Below, in pieces: positions 1 to 8,278 of a stretch of 64,000 bases of DNA. The notes beneath the pieces are model-generated. The model was not told the DNA's origin. It did not search any database and saw nothing but the letters and a program-made list of their open reading frames with translations. Position 1 is the first letter of the stretch; each line of letters opens with the position of its first letter. The stretch lies in NCBI GenBank assembly GCA_934589155.1, contig CAKTNP010000004.1:1-64000 (forward strand), given 5' to 3'. Origin of the DNA: an uncultured Oscillospiraceae bacterium. GTDB lineage: Bacteria > Bacillota > Clostridia > Oscillospirales > Oscillospiraceae. The position numbers and the translations under genes are program-made.

Positions 1-60
1 CGACCCTCAAGAACTCTCAGAAGCTTTCGTTTCCGTTGCTCTCTCGCGGACAGCTTGCAT

Positions 61-89
61 ATGATACCACGCCTACCCCTACTTGTCAA
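61..89 (-). promoter_or_regulatory. Strong outward promoter at left edge (rRNA-like)
   Basis: On the minus strand a perfect TTGACA (84-89) is followed by 17 bases and TATCAT (61-66). Just upstream (about 90-125) is a run of A and T tracts resembling an UP element. It reads out of the left edge, so its gene is not visible. Such an UP-like tract plus consensus -35 is typical of stable RNA promoters in Firmicutes; an rRNA or tRNA operon to the left is an inference. Confidence 0.65.
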
Positions 90-102
90 CCCCTTTTTTC
101 GA

Positions 103-142
103 CTTTTTTGAAAAAAGTTTTGAAGGGCTCAAAACCCCTTCT
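103..142 (-). terminator. Possible terminator of the CBS-domain gene
   Basis: On the minus strand a short stem (AAGGG with CCCTT, about 125-142) is followed by AAAACTTTTTTC. It lies just after the CBS gene stop and directly before the outward promoter, so the T-rich tail and the promoter's A/T tract are partly the same bases. The stem is short, so this is tentative. Confidence 0.4.
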
Positions 143-145
143 ATT

Positions 146-577
146 TCAACGGCTGCTGACGTTGGCGCATATCTCCGTCAGGGCCTCCGCCGCCTCCATG
201 CTGGTCTCCTGGTTGGCCGCAATGTCCCCCAGGGTAATGACGCCGCAGAGCCGCCCTCTGTCCTCCACGGGCAGCCGCCGGACCTGCTCCCGGGCCATCT
301 TCTCCGCCGCCGCCAGAAGACTCTGCTGGACCCCTACGGTAACGACACGACCGGTCATGACATGACGCACCGGCGTTCGTTCCGGGTCTCTGTCCGCCGC
401 CACGCAGCGCAGAACGATATCCCGGTCCGTGACCACGCCCCGGATCAAGCCGTCCTCCCCGCAGACCGGCAGAGCCCCCACGTTATACCGGGACAGCATC
501 CGGGCGGCCACTGCCACCGGCTCTTCCGGGTCCACCCGGATCACCTGCCGGGTCATAATGTCCTGGACTCTTAACAT
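146..577 (-). CDS. CBS-domain pair protein
   Basis: A small cytoplasmic protein made almost entirely of two CBS domains (about residues 5-60 and 70-125), the fold that binds adenine nucleotides and regulates partner proteins. The repeated pattern DIMT..VI.V.P...V..AA and the closing GVVTDRDIVLR and GVITLGDIA strings are classic CBS motifs. I chose the start at 577 (MLRVQDIM) because AAAGGCGGTGAT lies about 10 bases upstream; an in-frame ATG at 613 has no ribosome binding site. It is single and monocistronic, so its target is unknown. Stand-alone CBS pairs of about 140 residues are common in Firmicutes and usually lack an assigned role. Confidence 0.88.
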   Translation of the reverse strand: MLRVQDIMTRQVIRVDPEEPVAVAARMLSRYNVGALPVCGEDGLIRGVVTDRDIVLRCVAADRDPERTPVRHVMTGRVVTVGVQQSLLAAAEKMAREQVRRLPVEDRGRLCGVITLGDIAANQETSMEAAEALTEICANVSSR

Positions 578-640
578 TCTGGAATCACCGCCTTTCGGTG
601 TAATGATTGCCATTTTTATGAAATCTATACACAGGCAGGC

Positions 641-665
641 AAAAACCCCGGACCCAGGTCCGGGG
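641..665 (-). terminator. Rho-independent terminator of DUF4234 gene
   Basis: Stem CCCCGGACC (646-654) pairs with GGTCCGGGG (657-665); on the minus strand it is followed by five T residues (641-645). It lies 20 bases after the DUF4234 stop codon. Confidence 0.85.
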
Positions 666-686
666 CTTTGCAGAATCGAAGCAGAT

Positions 687-1127
687 TTAGCCGTTGACGT
701 TGTAGTTCTCAGCCAGCTTATTCATGGCGGTGGACAGCTTGTGCATGTACACAAAGGGTCCGACGATGATGAGCGCGCCCAAAACGTTCCACAGCCAGAA
801 GTCCTTGGCGCCCAGCTTGTAGTCAATGCCCCGGCGTTCCAGCTCGCCGCCGATCCGGTTGGAAATCCGATGATACCACACCAGATCCGCGATTCCTGCC
901 GTGATGGGTCCCACCAGGAAGAACAGCAGGCAGTAGTGCATGGTCTTTTTCCCGTCATAGCGGCTGCAAATGACATTCACGTCCGTGGAGATCGACGACA
1001 TATAAACGATGGCGTAAATCCCCAGGGTGATGACGGACAGCAGGATGAATTTCAAGAGTCCTCGATTGGTTTTGAGTTGGCCCACCGGTCTGGCCGACTG
1101 GACCGCTGCGTTCTGTACATTGTCCAT
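687..1127 (-). CDS. DUF4234 small membrane protein
   Basis: A 146-residue integral membrane protein. Its layout matches DUF4234: a short polar N-terminus, then hydrophobic segments at about 27-45, 66-86 and 113-130, separated by a charged loop containing WYHRISNRIGGELERRG. DUF4234 proteins have no established biochemical function. The start is supported by AAAGGAGGAGTACACA immediately upstream. It is monocistronic with its own promoter and terminator, and nothing in the neighbours suggests a role. Confidence 0.82.
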   Translation of the reverse strand: MDNVQNAAVQSARPVGQLKTNRGLLKFILLSVITLGIYAIVYMSSISTDVNVICSRYDGKKTMHYCLLFFLVGPITAGIADLVWYHRISNRIGGELERRGIDYKLGAKDFWLWNVLGALIIVGPFVYMHKLSTAMNKLAENYNVNG

Positions 1128-1179
1128 TGTGTACTCCTCCTTTTTGACCCGGTCTCTCTCGTTCCGGGCATCTGGTTAT

Positions 1180-1208
1180 ATTGTACACAACGCATTCTAA
1201 AAATACAA
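1180..1208 (-). promoter_or_regulatory. Promoter of DUF4234 gene
   Basis: Minus-strand TTGTAT (1203-1208), 17-base spacer, TACAAT (1180-1185), about 50 bases upstream of the start codon. Confidence 0.65.
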
Positions 1209-1252
1209 CATCTTTTTGTGCGGATTTTCGGCAAATTGAGCGAGCGGGCGAC

Positions 1253-1289
1253 AAAAAGCCGCCGGGATCGAAGCCTGATCCCGGCGGCT
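1253..1289 (-). terminator. Terminator of the flippase-murT-gatD operon
   Basis: A perfect 13-bp stem (1257-1269 with 1277-1289) follows the gatD stop and ends in TTTTTG on the minus strand. Confidence 0.88.
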
Positions 1290-1295
1290 ATGTCA

Positions 1296-2015
1296 TTATC
1301 CGTGCTCGCCCATGAGGAATTTGACCCCCGGCTCCTCCAGGTGTTCCCTTCGGAAGGTGAATGCCTCCATCGTCTCTTTTTCAAAAGCCAGAGATCGGTC
1401 CACTCCCAGGAGGTTCAAAAGGTACTTGGTAAACAGAGGGTTCAGCACCAGGAAGGGCCCCAGCAGGTAGGTGGCAAACAGGTTATGGTCCCGAAAGCCC
1501 TCGGTCTTATCCTCCGGGTTGTTGCCATAGCCGCCCCTGACCCGGATGAAGTCCCCGGGGAACCGGCCATGAAGGAAGGAAAACTGGGACTTGGCCCCCA
1601 CGATGGGGATCTGGCCGAAGTCTCCCAGGAACATGGAGTTATGCCGGTGGTCCATGTCCCGCTTGGCGTAGAACTGGTACAGGCCCAGCATATCCTCCGT
1701 GTGGCCATCGGCGTCCTCGATATACAAGCCCAGCAGCTCCACGGCATTGCCGGTGCAAAGGACCGGGGTCCCGCCGCGGATGACCTCCCCCAGCCTTTCG
1801 GCATAAGGCAGCAGACGGTTCGCCGCCAGAATCTGGGAGGGCTCCGACATGGAGCCCAAATAGATCAGGTCCACCTGCCCCGTCACGAACCGGGGCTTGG
1901 ATCGGTTGTCCGTATAGACGATCTCGGCCTCGGGGACGCAGGCCTTCAGATACCGCACGTTGGCGGAATCCCCGTACAGATTGCACAGCTCAGGATACAG
2001 CACCTCGATGGTCAT
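1296..2015 (-). CDS. gatD: Lipid II isoglutaminyl synthase, GatD-like glutaminase subunit
   Basis: GatD hydrolyses glutamine and passes ammonia to MurT, which amidates the D-glutamate of lipid II at the membrane. The 239-residue length and the N-terminal LYPELCNLYGDSANV block fit the family. A class I amidotransferase nucleophile is visible as C87 in VLCTGNAVELLG. The expected catalytic His of the YLHGP motif is absent: the sequence reads ATYLLGPFL, so residue 185 is Leu. The start codon overlaps the end of murT by four bases (ATGA), so translation is coupled. The assignment rests on the murT partner as well as sequence. Either this clade uses a different His, or activity is lowered or lost. 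No frameshift is seen, and the rest of the chain is intact. Confidence 0.85.
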   Translation of the reverse strand: MTIEVLYPELCNLYGDSANVRYLKACVPEAEIVYTDNRSKPRFVTGQVDLIYLGSMSEPSQILAANRLLPYAERLGEVIRGGTPVLCTGNAVELLGLYIEDADGHTEDMLGLYQFYAKRDMDHRHNSMFLGDFGQIPIVGAKSQFSFLHGRFPGDFIRVRGGYGNNPEDKTEGFRDHNLFATYLLGPFLVLNPLFTKYLLNLLGVDRSLAFEKETMEAFTFRREHLEEPGVKFLMGEHG

Positions 2016-3394
2016 TGGGCCGCCCCTCCTTCCCGGATCCGGGCGGCAATGCTGTCCCGGATCTTATGGCTGTTGGTGATAAAATTCACATCGTGGAGCA
2101 CGTAGATCTTTTGGATCCCCTGAATGTCCACGTATTCGGAAGTCTCAAAGGGGTCCCGGACGCAGACGATTCGATCCTCCGGGATTCCGGCCAGCAGCAG
2201 CCGCACCCGATGATCCAGATACCGCTCGCCGCCCACCACGATTCTCTTGATATTCTCCCGGTTCAGGAATTCGTAATCCGTGTCGTAGATCCAGGCTACG
2301 GTCTCGGATTTCAAAGGGTTGTCAAACACCTCGTCCAGCAGGAGCACCAGCTCCATGTCGGATTGGTCCCGGCTCACGGTCTCGAACACCGTGGAGGAGG
2401 CGGCGGGGTTCTGGCCCTTGGCCATCTGGGTAATGAGCTCAATGCCTCCGACGGTTTCCTTGGTCAGTCGGGAGGCAGGGATTTTCACCCTGCCCAGATC
2501 CTCCGCCAGCTTCTCCGGTGCCAGGCCCATATCCCGGAAGGTGGCAATGACGGCGATCTCGTCATAAATATTGAACACCGAGGGAGAGATCAGAGGGTAA
2601 CGGTAACTGCCCGCAGGCTCTCGCATGGTCAGTTCCCCGGATTCGTAGTCCACGCTTTCCACAAAATAGTCGGCATCCGGAGTCTTTAGTCCGCAGTTGG
2701 GGCAGTGGAACCGGCCCACCTGGCGGTACTGGCGATAGTCATACACCGGCTCCGTGCCGCAGTTGGGGCACACCGTAAACTCCCGGGACAGGTTGGGCAG
2801 AGGATCTAGGTGCAGGTCCGCCATGCCGAAGCGGATGCGCCTATTGTTGTGCTCCGCCAGGAAACAGCACAGAGGATCGTCGCCGTTGAGGATCACCCGG
2901 GCCGACGAAGTCCGGTCCGCCGCCAGGCGAAGCCGCCCCTGGATATACTGGGGGTTGGCATTGCGGAGCATGGAGTCCCGGCCCAGGTTGTTGATAATGA
3001 GGTAATCAGGCTTCACGTAGGGCACATTGACAGGGGAGATCAGCTCGTCCATCTCGATAACGGCGGCGTCCTTGGTGGGGCGGTTGAAAATGTTCACCGC
3101 GTCCAGCAGGCACCGTGCCTGACCTGCATGGTGGTTGGCACCCCAATCGTTAAAGGCTACGGTCTTGCCCTCCATCTCCAGAATGTCCGCGATCATACTG
3201 GAAATGGTGCTCTTTCCGTTGGTGCCGGTGACAGCCACCGTCAGCTTGGGCTTGGCCACATCCCGCAGGAAATAGTCGCACAGCCGCATAGAGGCCATAC
3301 CTGGCTTGTCGTTCCGGGTGTGCCCCGTGTGCTTATACAGCCACAGGAAGAACTTTCCCGCCCAGAGGGCAATGATAAATCGAAGCTTTCTCAT
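2012..3394 (-). CDS. murT: Lipid II isoglutaminyl synthase, MurT subunit
   Basis: MurT is the Mur-ligase-like ATPase that, with GatD, converts the D-Glu of lipid II to D-isoglutamine on the inner face of the membrane. Visible features: a hydrophobic N-terminal stretch, the ATP-binding loop TGTNGKST (residues 56-63), the Mur central domain, a MurT-specific zinc ribbon with Cys at 209, 212, 231 and 234, and a C-terminal DUF1727-type region. At 460 residues it is near normal length. I chose ATG 3394 because AGGAGA lies six bases upstream; the longer frame to 3484 runs into the flippase gene. It follows the flippase gene by 22 bases and overlaps gatD by four, so the three form one operon. Confidence 0.93.
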   Translation of the reverse strand: MRKLRFIIALWAGKFFLWLYKHTGHTRNDKPGMASMRLCDYFLRDVAKPKLTVAVTGTNGKSTISSMIADILEMEGKTVAFNDWGANHHAGQARCLLDAVNIFNRPTKDAAVIEMDELISPVNVPYVKPDYLIINNLGRDSMLRNANPQYIQGRLRLAADRTSSARVILNGDDPLCCFLAEHNNRRIRFGMADLHLDPLPNLSREFTVCPNCGTEPVYDYRQYRQVGRFHCPNCGLKTPDADYFVESVDYESGELTMREPAGSYRYPLISPSVFNIYDEIAVIATFRDMGLAPEKLAEDLGRVKIPASRLTKETVGGIELITQMAKGQNPAASSTVFETVSRDQSDMELVLLLDEVFDNPLKSETVAWIYDTDYEFLNRENIKRIVVGGERYLDHRVRLLLAGIPEDRIVCVRDPFETSEYVDIQGIQKIYVLHDVNFITNSHKIRDSIAARIREGGAAQ

Positions 3395-3416
3395 ACTCTC
3401 TCCTATTGTCCATATT

Positions 3417-5057
3417 TTATCCCGCGGACCTTCTCCGCAGGAGCCGGTCCAAGAATTTCTCCCCCATTGCCATTTGCAGAGCACCGGTCCTATAGGCCAG
3501 CAGCAGATACACTGTCCCTCCGGTGAGGGCGTAGACGCAGAGCTGCACCACCATCAGGAGTCCCCGGCTTTCCACCGGAGTCCACAGGGCCCGGATCCCC
3601 AGAGCCACGGCCACCATGGCGGCCATGGGCAGCAGCTCTCGCCGCAGGATCTCCAGGAGTCTGCCATAGCGGAATTTATAATCTTTTTTCATAGCGGTCA
3701 TGAGCATCATGGACGTAAAGCCATGGCCGATGACGCTGGCAACGGAGGCGCCCAAAAACGCCGGCAATCCCAGGGCGTTGAACAAGTAGATCATGGGAAG
3801 ATCCAGTACCGTATTGAGCACGATGCCCGTTACCAGAACAACACACACTGTCTTGCCTCGGCCGATACTCTGCATGGACATGCTGTTCACCGTGGCCATA
3901 CTGCCCACGATGTTGACCAGAATCGCAAATTGCAGCACCGCAGGGCCATAGGGGTTCTCTCCGAAGAACAGGCAGAAAATGGGCTGGGCATAGACGATCA
4001 TGCCGATCCCCAGGGGCAGGGAAACCAGCAGGATAATGCCCAGAGCCTGGACCAGCTTCCGGTTGATGTCCTCCCAATTGCCGGTGGATCGATTCTCCGC
4101 CATGTGAGGGGCGATGCTGCTCACCAGCCCCGAGGAAAGGGCCGTGATAATGGCGCAGATTTTGGGCACCCAGGTGGAGGCGATACTGGAAATGACCTGC
4201 GTATCCTCATCGGAGTAGCCCACATTGTGCAGGCCCACCAGCAGCATCTTCATGTCTATAATATTATAGAGATTCACAGACACGGACATGATAACGATGG
4301 TGGTGCAGTAGGCCAGAATCTTCCGGGCGATCTCCCGATCTGCGGCGATATGCTCCGGACCATCCTCCGGCAGACGCACTTCATCGACGGTGCCCCGGCC
4401 CTTGGCCAGCAGGTATATATAGGCCGCCAGGGCGCCCACAGCGGTGCCCGCCAGGGCCACGCACACGCCGGTAGTGGTGCCCAGGTTCAGCACGTACATA
4501 ACAAAATAGGTGCCCGCCAGCACCACTACGATGCGGACCATCTGCTCAATGACCTGGCTGAAGGAGGACGCGGACAGATACTTGTTACCCTGGAGATAGC
4601 CCCGCTTGATGCTCAGCAGGGGAGCGATCAAAAGGCAGACGGAAACCACCCGGACGCCTGTGGCAATGTCCTCAATGCGGACGCCGCCGGTCATATCTCC
4701 CAGGAAGTACCGGCCGATGGCCCGGGCAAAGACCTGCATCACCACGAAGCTCACCAGGCTCACCGCCGCCACCACCAGGAATGACATGCGATAGGCCCGC
4801 TCCCGGGACTGATACATCTTCTGGGCGTTGTAATCGCTGATAACGATGCTGACGGCAATGGGGATGCCGGAAGTGGAAATGTCCAGAAACAGAGCATAAA
4901 CGCTGTAAGCGCAGGAATAGATCACGCCGCCCTGGTCGCCGATCATCTTATAAAAGGGAATGCTGTACAGGGCACCCATGATCTTTGTGATCACAATGGC
5001 GAGATACGCCACAAAGGATCCCTCTACAAAGCTGCTTTTCCGCATGGCTTTGCTCAC
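3417..5057 (-). CDS. MurJ/SpoVB-family lipid-linked oligosaccharide flippase (YtgP-like)
   Basis: A polytopic protein of 546 residues with about 14 hydrophobic segments, in the MOP exporter superfamily. The opening SSFVEGSFVAYLAIVITKIMGALYSIP region and the length match Firmicute YtgP/SpoVB proteins, which flip lipid II or related undecaprenyl-linked precursors across the membrane. Its place as first gene of an operon with murT and gatD, which modify lipid II, supports a peptidoglycan substrate; a sporulation-specific SpoVB role cannot be excluded. The start is taken as GTG 5057 after AAAGGATGATGG; an in-frame ATG at 5045 is the alternative. Confidence 0.85.
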   Translation of the reverse strand: MSKAMRKSSFVEGSFVAYLAIVITKIMGALYSIPFYKMIGDQGGVIYSCAYSVYALFLDISTSGIPIAVSIVISDYNAQKMYQSRERAYRMSFLVVAAVSLVSFVVMQVFARAIGRYFLGDMTGGVRIEDIATGVRVVSVCLLIAPLLSIKRGYLQGNKYLSASSFSQVIEQMVRIVVVLAGTYFVMYVLNLGTTTGVCVALAGTAVGALAAYIYLLAKGRGTVDEVRLPEDGPEHIAADREIARKILAYCTTIVIMSVSVNLYNIIDMKMLLVGLHNVGYSDEDTQVISSIASTWVPKICAIITALSSGLVSSIAPHMAENRSTGNWEDINRKLVQALGIILLVSLPLGIGMIVYAQPIFCLFFGENPYGPAVLQFAILVNIVGSMATVNSMSMQSIGRGKTVCVVLVTGIVLNTVLDLPMIYLFNALGLPAFLGASVASVIGHGFTSMMLMTAMKKDYKFRYGRLLEILRRELLPMAAMVAVALGIRALWTPVESRGLLMVVQLCVYALTGGTVYLLLAYRTGALQMAMGEKFLDRLLRRRSAG

Positions 5058-5160
5058 GTTTGTTCCATCATCCTTTTCCGTAAAACGGTCGATTTTTCGA
5101 TTTTTTCAGAAAATATTCCAAAATGGGCATTGTCCCAACTTTCCTAAAATAGGTTATTTT

Positions 5161-5166
5161 ATTATA
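5161..5166 (-). promoter_or_regulatory. Probable -10 box for the flippase-murT-gatD operon
   Basis: Minus-strand TATAAT about 100 bases before the start codon, in an A/T-rich patch; no good -35 is seen at 17 bases. The rest of the spacer (5058-5283) shows no gene, only a short perfect hairpin at 5253-5270 (CCGCCGGC/GCCGGCGG). Confidence 0.5.
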
Positions 5167-5283
5167 ACACAGAAATCCCCCAAGGGAAAGCGATTCTAAA
5201 AATTTAAGAATTTAAGGCAGCGCTTCCGGTCCCCCGGGGGCAATCATAATAACCGCCGGCCGTGCCGGCGGTTTTCTTCCTAC

Positions 5284-5316
5284 AAAAAAGGAGCGATTCC
5301 GTGACGGAACCGCTCC
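5284..5316 (-). terminator. Terminator of galKT
   Basis: Stem 5290-5301 with 5305-5316. The one A-C mismatch on the plus strand is a G-U pair in the minus-strand RNA, showing it works for galT. Six T residues follow on the minus strand (5284-5289). Confidence 0.88.
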
Positions 5317-5322
5317 CTTTTT

Positions 5323-6819
5323 TTAATTTTGATCCACGTATTCCGTGAACCGGAGGAAAGCCCGGCGGCCCTCCTCGGTGCACTTGTAAACGCCGGCATC
5401 CTCCAGGACCCGGGTGAACACGGCGCCGATCTCCCGGTGGAGGATCTCCCCCACATTCTCCTTTGTAAAGGTGTACCGGGCCTTCAGCTCCTTCGCCCAG
5501 GGGGCGTGCTTGGCCAGTACCGGGTCACGGGAAATGTCCCGGTCCGTTAGAATAGCCTCCGCCAGGGCCTCCATCTCCCCCTTCAGCCGGGCAGGCAGCA
5601 CCGCCAGGCCCATGACCTCAATCAGGCCGATGTTCTCCTTTTTGATGTGGTGCAGCTCCGGATGGGGATGGTAGACCCCCAGGGGGAATTCCTCCGTGGT
5701 GATGTTGTTCCGCAGCACCAGGTCCAGCTGGAACTTTCCCTCCGCCATGCGGGCAATGGGGGTGATGGTGTTGTGGGGCTCGCCCTCGGTCTCGGCAAAG
5801 ACAAAGGCCCCGGGGTCCGTGTAAGCCCGCCAGGCGGCGAGAATCTTCTCTCCCAAAAGGACCAGCCGCTCCTTGTCCTCCCCCTCCAGCCGGATCACGG
5901 ACAGAGGCCAGCGGACGATGCCCGCCGTCACATCCGCAAAGCCCCGGAAGGTCAGCTCCTTCTCCACTGGGGCCTTGGCCATAGCGAAGGTGTAGTGGCC
6001 GCCCTGGAAATGCTCATGGCTCAGAATGGAGCCGCCCACAATGGGCAGGTCCGCGTTGCTGCCCACGAAGTAGTGGGGGAACTGCTCCACAAAGCTCAGC
6101 AGCTTCCGGAAGGCCGCCCCGTCGATCTTCATGGGCACATGTTGTCCGTTGAACACGATGCAGTGCTCGTTATAGTACACATAGGGGGAATACTGCAAAA
6201 ACCACTGGGTCCCGTCCACGGTAATGGGAACGGGCCGGTGATTCTGCCGGGCGGGATGGTTCATTCGCCCGGCGTAGCCCGCATTCTCCGGGCACAGCAG
6301 GCACTTGGGATAGCCGCTCTGGGGGGCCAGCTTGGCGGCAGCAATGGCCCTGGGGTCCTTTTCCGGCTTGGACAGGTTGATGGTAATATCCAGGTCCCCA
6401 TAGGGGGAGGCGTACTTCCACCGCTGGTCCTTCGCGATCCGGTACCGGCGGATATAGTCCGTGTCCCGGCTCAGCTTATAATAGTAATCCGTAGCCTCCC
6501 TGGGATCCCGGCGGTACTTTTCCCAGAAGGTCCCCGCCACCTCCCGGGGCATGGGGGTGAGGAGGCCCATAAGCTTGGTGTCGAACAGGTCCCGGGCGGT
6601 GATATTATCCTCGCACAGTCCGGTCTCCACGGCGTAGTCCAGCAGGCCCTTCAGGATCCGCTCCAGCTCCCGGGGCTTTTCCTCGTCACTGGGAGCATAG
6701 TCGTCCCGGCGGAGGGCCTCCAGGATCCGGTTCACGGCCACATACCGGTCCTCGGGCCGCAGGAGCCCGGTTTCCATGCCGTAATCCACAAGGGCGTCAA
6801 TGTAAGTTTCGATCTTCAT
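5323..6819 (-). CDS. galT: UDP-glucose--hexose-1-phosphate uridylyltransferase (class II)
   Basis: GalT exchanges UMP between UDP-glucose and galactose-1-phosphate in the Leloir pathway. The 498-residue length and overall sequence are those of the Firmicute-specific class II enzyme, which differs from the shorter class I HIT-type GalT. The conserved GGSILSHEHFQGG block near residue 270 holds the probable catalytic His residues. Its ATG directly abuts the galK stop, and GGAGGTGG within the end of galK serves as ribosome binding site. With galK here and galE at 30.2 kb the window holds the full set of three enzymes for galactose use. Confidence 0.95.
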   Translation of the reverse strand: MKIETYIDALVDYGMETGLLRPEDRYVAVNRILEALRRDDYAPSDEEKPRELERILKGLLDYAVETGLCEDNITARDLFDTKLMGLLTPMPREVAGTFWEKYRRDPREATDYYYKLSRDTDYIRRYRIAKDQRWKYASPYGDLDITINLSKPEKDPRAIAAAKLAPQSGYPKCLLCPENAGYAGRMNHPARQNHRPVPITVDGTQWFLQYSPYVYYNEHCIVFNGQHVPMKIDGAAFRKLLSFVEQFPHYFVGSNADLPIVGGSILSHEHFQGGHYTFAMAKAPVEKELTFRGFADVTAGIVRWPLSVIRLEGEDKERLVLLGEKILAAWRAYTDPGAFVFAETEGEPHNTITPIARMAEGKFQLDLVLRNNITTEEFPLGVYHPHPELHHIKKENIGLIEVMGLAVLPARLKGEMEALAEAILTDRDISRDPVLAKHAPWAKELKARYTFTKENVGEILHREIGAVFTRVLEDAGVYKCTEEGRRAFLRFTEYVDQN

Positions 6820-8031
6820 TTACTCCACCTCCGCACGAACGCCGCCCCAGGGGCGGATGGACAGCACATGACAGGCCCCTTCGCCCAGAGCCCCGTCGAT
6901 GCCGGCCCGGAAGGTTTCCAGCAGGTCCTCCGGAACGAAGGCCTGGACCGTTCCGGCAAAGCCGCCGCCGTGGACCCGATAGGCCCCCCGGCCGCCCAGG
7001 AGCCTTTCGCACAGGGCCAGGGCCACGGCCATATCCTGGTGGTCCACATAACCCGCCGGGATCACGTTCTGCAAATACATATAAGAGGAATAGCCGGACT
7101 CCTTCACCAGGGCCAGGAAGGTGTCAAAATCCCCGGCCTTCAGGGCGGACACCTGCCGGTCCACCCGGCGGTTGTCCTCAAAGACGTGAATGGCCCGGAG
7201 CACCGCCCGGTCTCCGCACTCCCGGCGCAGCTCCGGCAGGGCCCCGAAGAAGTCCTCCTCCGGCACCTGACGCAGGTACTGCTTGCCGAAGTGGGCGCAG
7301 ATCCTGCCCAGCTCCTGGGGAATGGCGGCGTATTCATCCGTCAGGTCCGCATGGCTGGCCTTGGAATCGATAATGCACAGGGCATAGCCGCAGGCAGCAA
7401 AATCAAAATCCACCGGAGTCACCACCGGCGCTTCGGGGTCGGCAAAGTCGATGGACACCAGATTCCCCACAGCGGAGGCCATCTGGTCCATCAGACCGCA
7501 GGGCTTACCGAAGTACACGTTCTCGGCGTACTGGCCGATCTTTGCGATCTCCGGGGCGGAGAGCCGATTCTCAAAGAACAGCGCATTGCAGACGGTACCC
7601 AGCAGCACCTCAAAGGCGGCGGAGGAGCTGAGGCCGGAGCCGGGCAGCACGGTGGATGTCACGAAGGCGTCAAAGCCCCGGAGCTCCGCACCCAGTTCCC
7701 AGAACCGGGCGGCCACGCCCCGGATCAGGGCCGCGGTGGTGTTCTCCTCTTCTTTTTTCGGACTCAGGTCCCCCAGGGACACGGTGCACAGGGGATAACC
7801 CTCCGACAGGATCCGGATCTCATTTCTGCCGGAGACCCGGACCGCCGCCAGGGTGTCCAGGTTCACGGCACCGGCCAGGACCCGGCCGTGCTGATGGTCC
7901 GTGTGGTTGCCGCCGATCTCCGTCCGGCCGGGGGCGGAAAAATAGGCCTCCGGCGTCCCGCCGAACTGGGCGGAAAAGCCCCGGTCCAGGGTCTCCCGTT
8001 GGGCCTTTGTCAAATACAGTTTCGCTGCCAT
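6820..8031 (-). CDS. galK: Galactokinase
   Basis: A GHMP-family kinase that phosphorylates galactose at C1 with ATP. The galactokinase signature APGRTEIGGNHTDHQHG is at about residues 33-49, the GHMP ATP-binding loop LPGSGLSSSAAFEV near 125-140, and a C-terminal GGGFAGTVQAF block completes the family set. I chose ATG 8031 (MAAKLYLTKAQ), which has CAGGAGGAAACAGCT upstream; upstream in-frame Met codons to 8127 lack such a site and would run through the promoter. The result is 403 residues, typical of galactokinases. It is cotranscribed with galT. Confidence 0.95.
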   Translation of the reverse strand: MAAKLYLTKAQRETLDRGFSAQFGGTPEAYFSAPGRTEIGGNHTDHQHGRVLAGAVNLDTLAAVRVSGRNEIRILSEGYPLCTVSLGDLSPKKEEENTTAALIRGVAARFWELGAELRGFDAFVTSTVLPGSGLSSSAAFEVLLGTVCNALFFENRLSAPEIAKIGQYAENVYFGKPCGLMDQMASAVGNLVSIDFADPEAPVVTPVDFDFAACGYALCIIDSKASHADLTDEYAAIPQELGRICAHFGKQYLRQVPEEDFFGALPELRRECGDRAVLRAIHVFEDNRRVDRQVSALKAGDFDTFLALVKESGYSSYMYLQNVIPAGYVDHQDMAVALALCERLLGGRGAYRVHGGGFAGTVQAFVPEDLLETFRAGIDGALGEGACHVLSIRPWGGVRAEVE

Positions 8032-8080
8032 AGCTGTTTCCTCCTGGGCGGCGGGAACTCCCGCCGGTTCTTGTTTCATC

Positions 8081-8086
8081 ATTATA
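8081..8086 (-). promoter_or_regulatory. Probable -10 box for galKT
   Basis: Minus-strand TATAAT in the context GTGTATAATGATG, about 50 bases upstream of galK; the -35 (TTTCGT, 8104-8109) is poor, which would fit an activated promoter. Confidence 0.5.
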
Positions 8087-8240
8087 CACCATAGTCCCGG
8101 CCCACGAAAGGGTAAAATTCTGCACAATATCCAGAAAATAATCCGGACTTTCGCGGCCGGCCATTCCCCTTATGGGAACCGAGGGGGCTGTAAGGCGGGG
8201 CGATGCGGGCAAGCGGAGGATCAGAGCGACCGCAGGGTGC

Positions 8241-8273
8241 GAAAAGCCCGCCCGGGCAGGGGCCCGGGCGGGG
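8241..8273 (-). terminator. Terminator of the acidic-tail membrane protein gene
   Basis: A GC stem (CCCGCCCGGGC with GGCCCGGGCGGG, 8247-8272) is followed on the minus strand by CTTTTC. The same 27-base hairpin occurs again at 9543-9569. Confidence 0.75.
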
Positions 8274-8278
8274 ATGGT

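Noticed and set aside
5253-5279. Second terminator (CCGCCGGC/GCCGGCGG then TTTTCTT) on the plus strand
   Set aside because: No plus-strand gene ends here, and galT already has a better terminator at 5284-5316; kept only as a mention in the spacer note.
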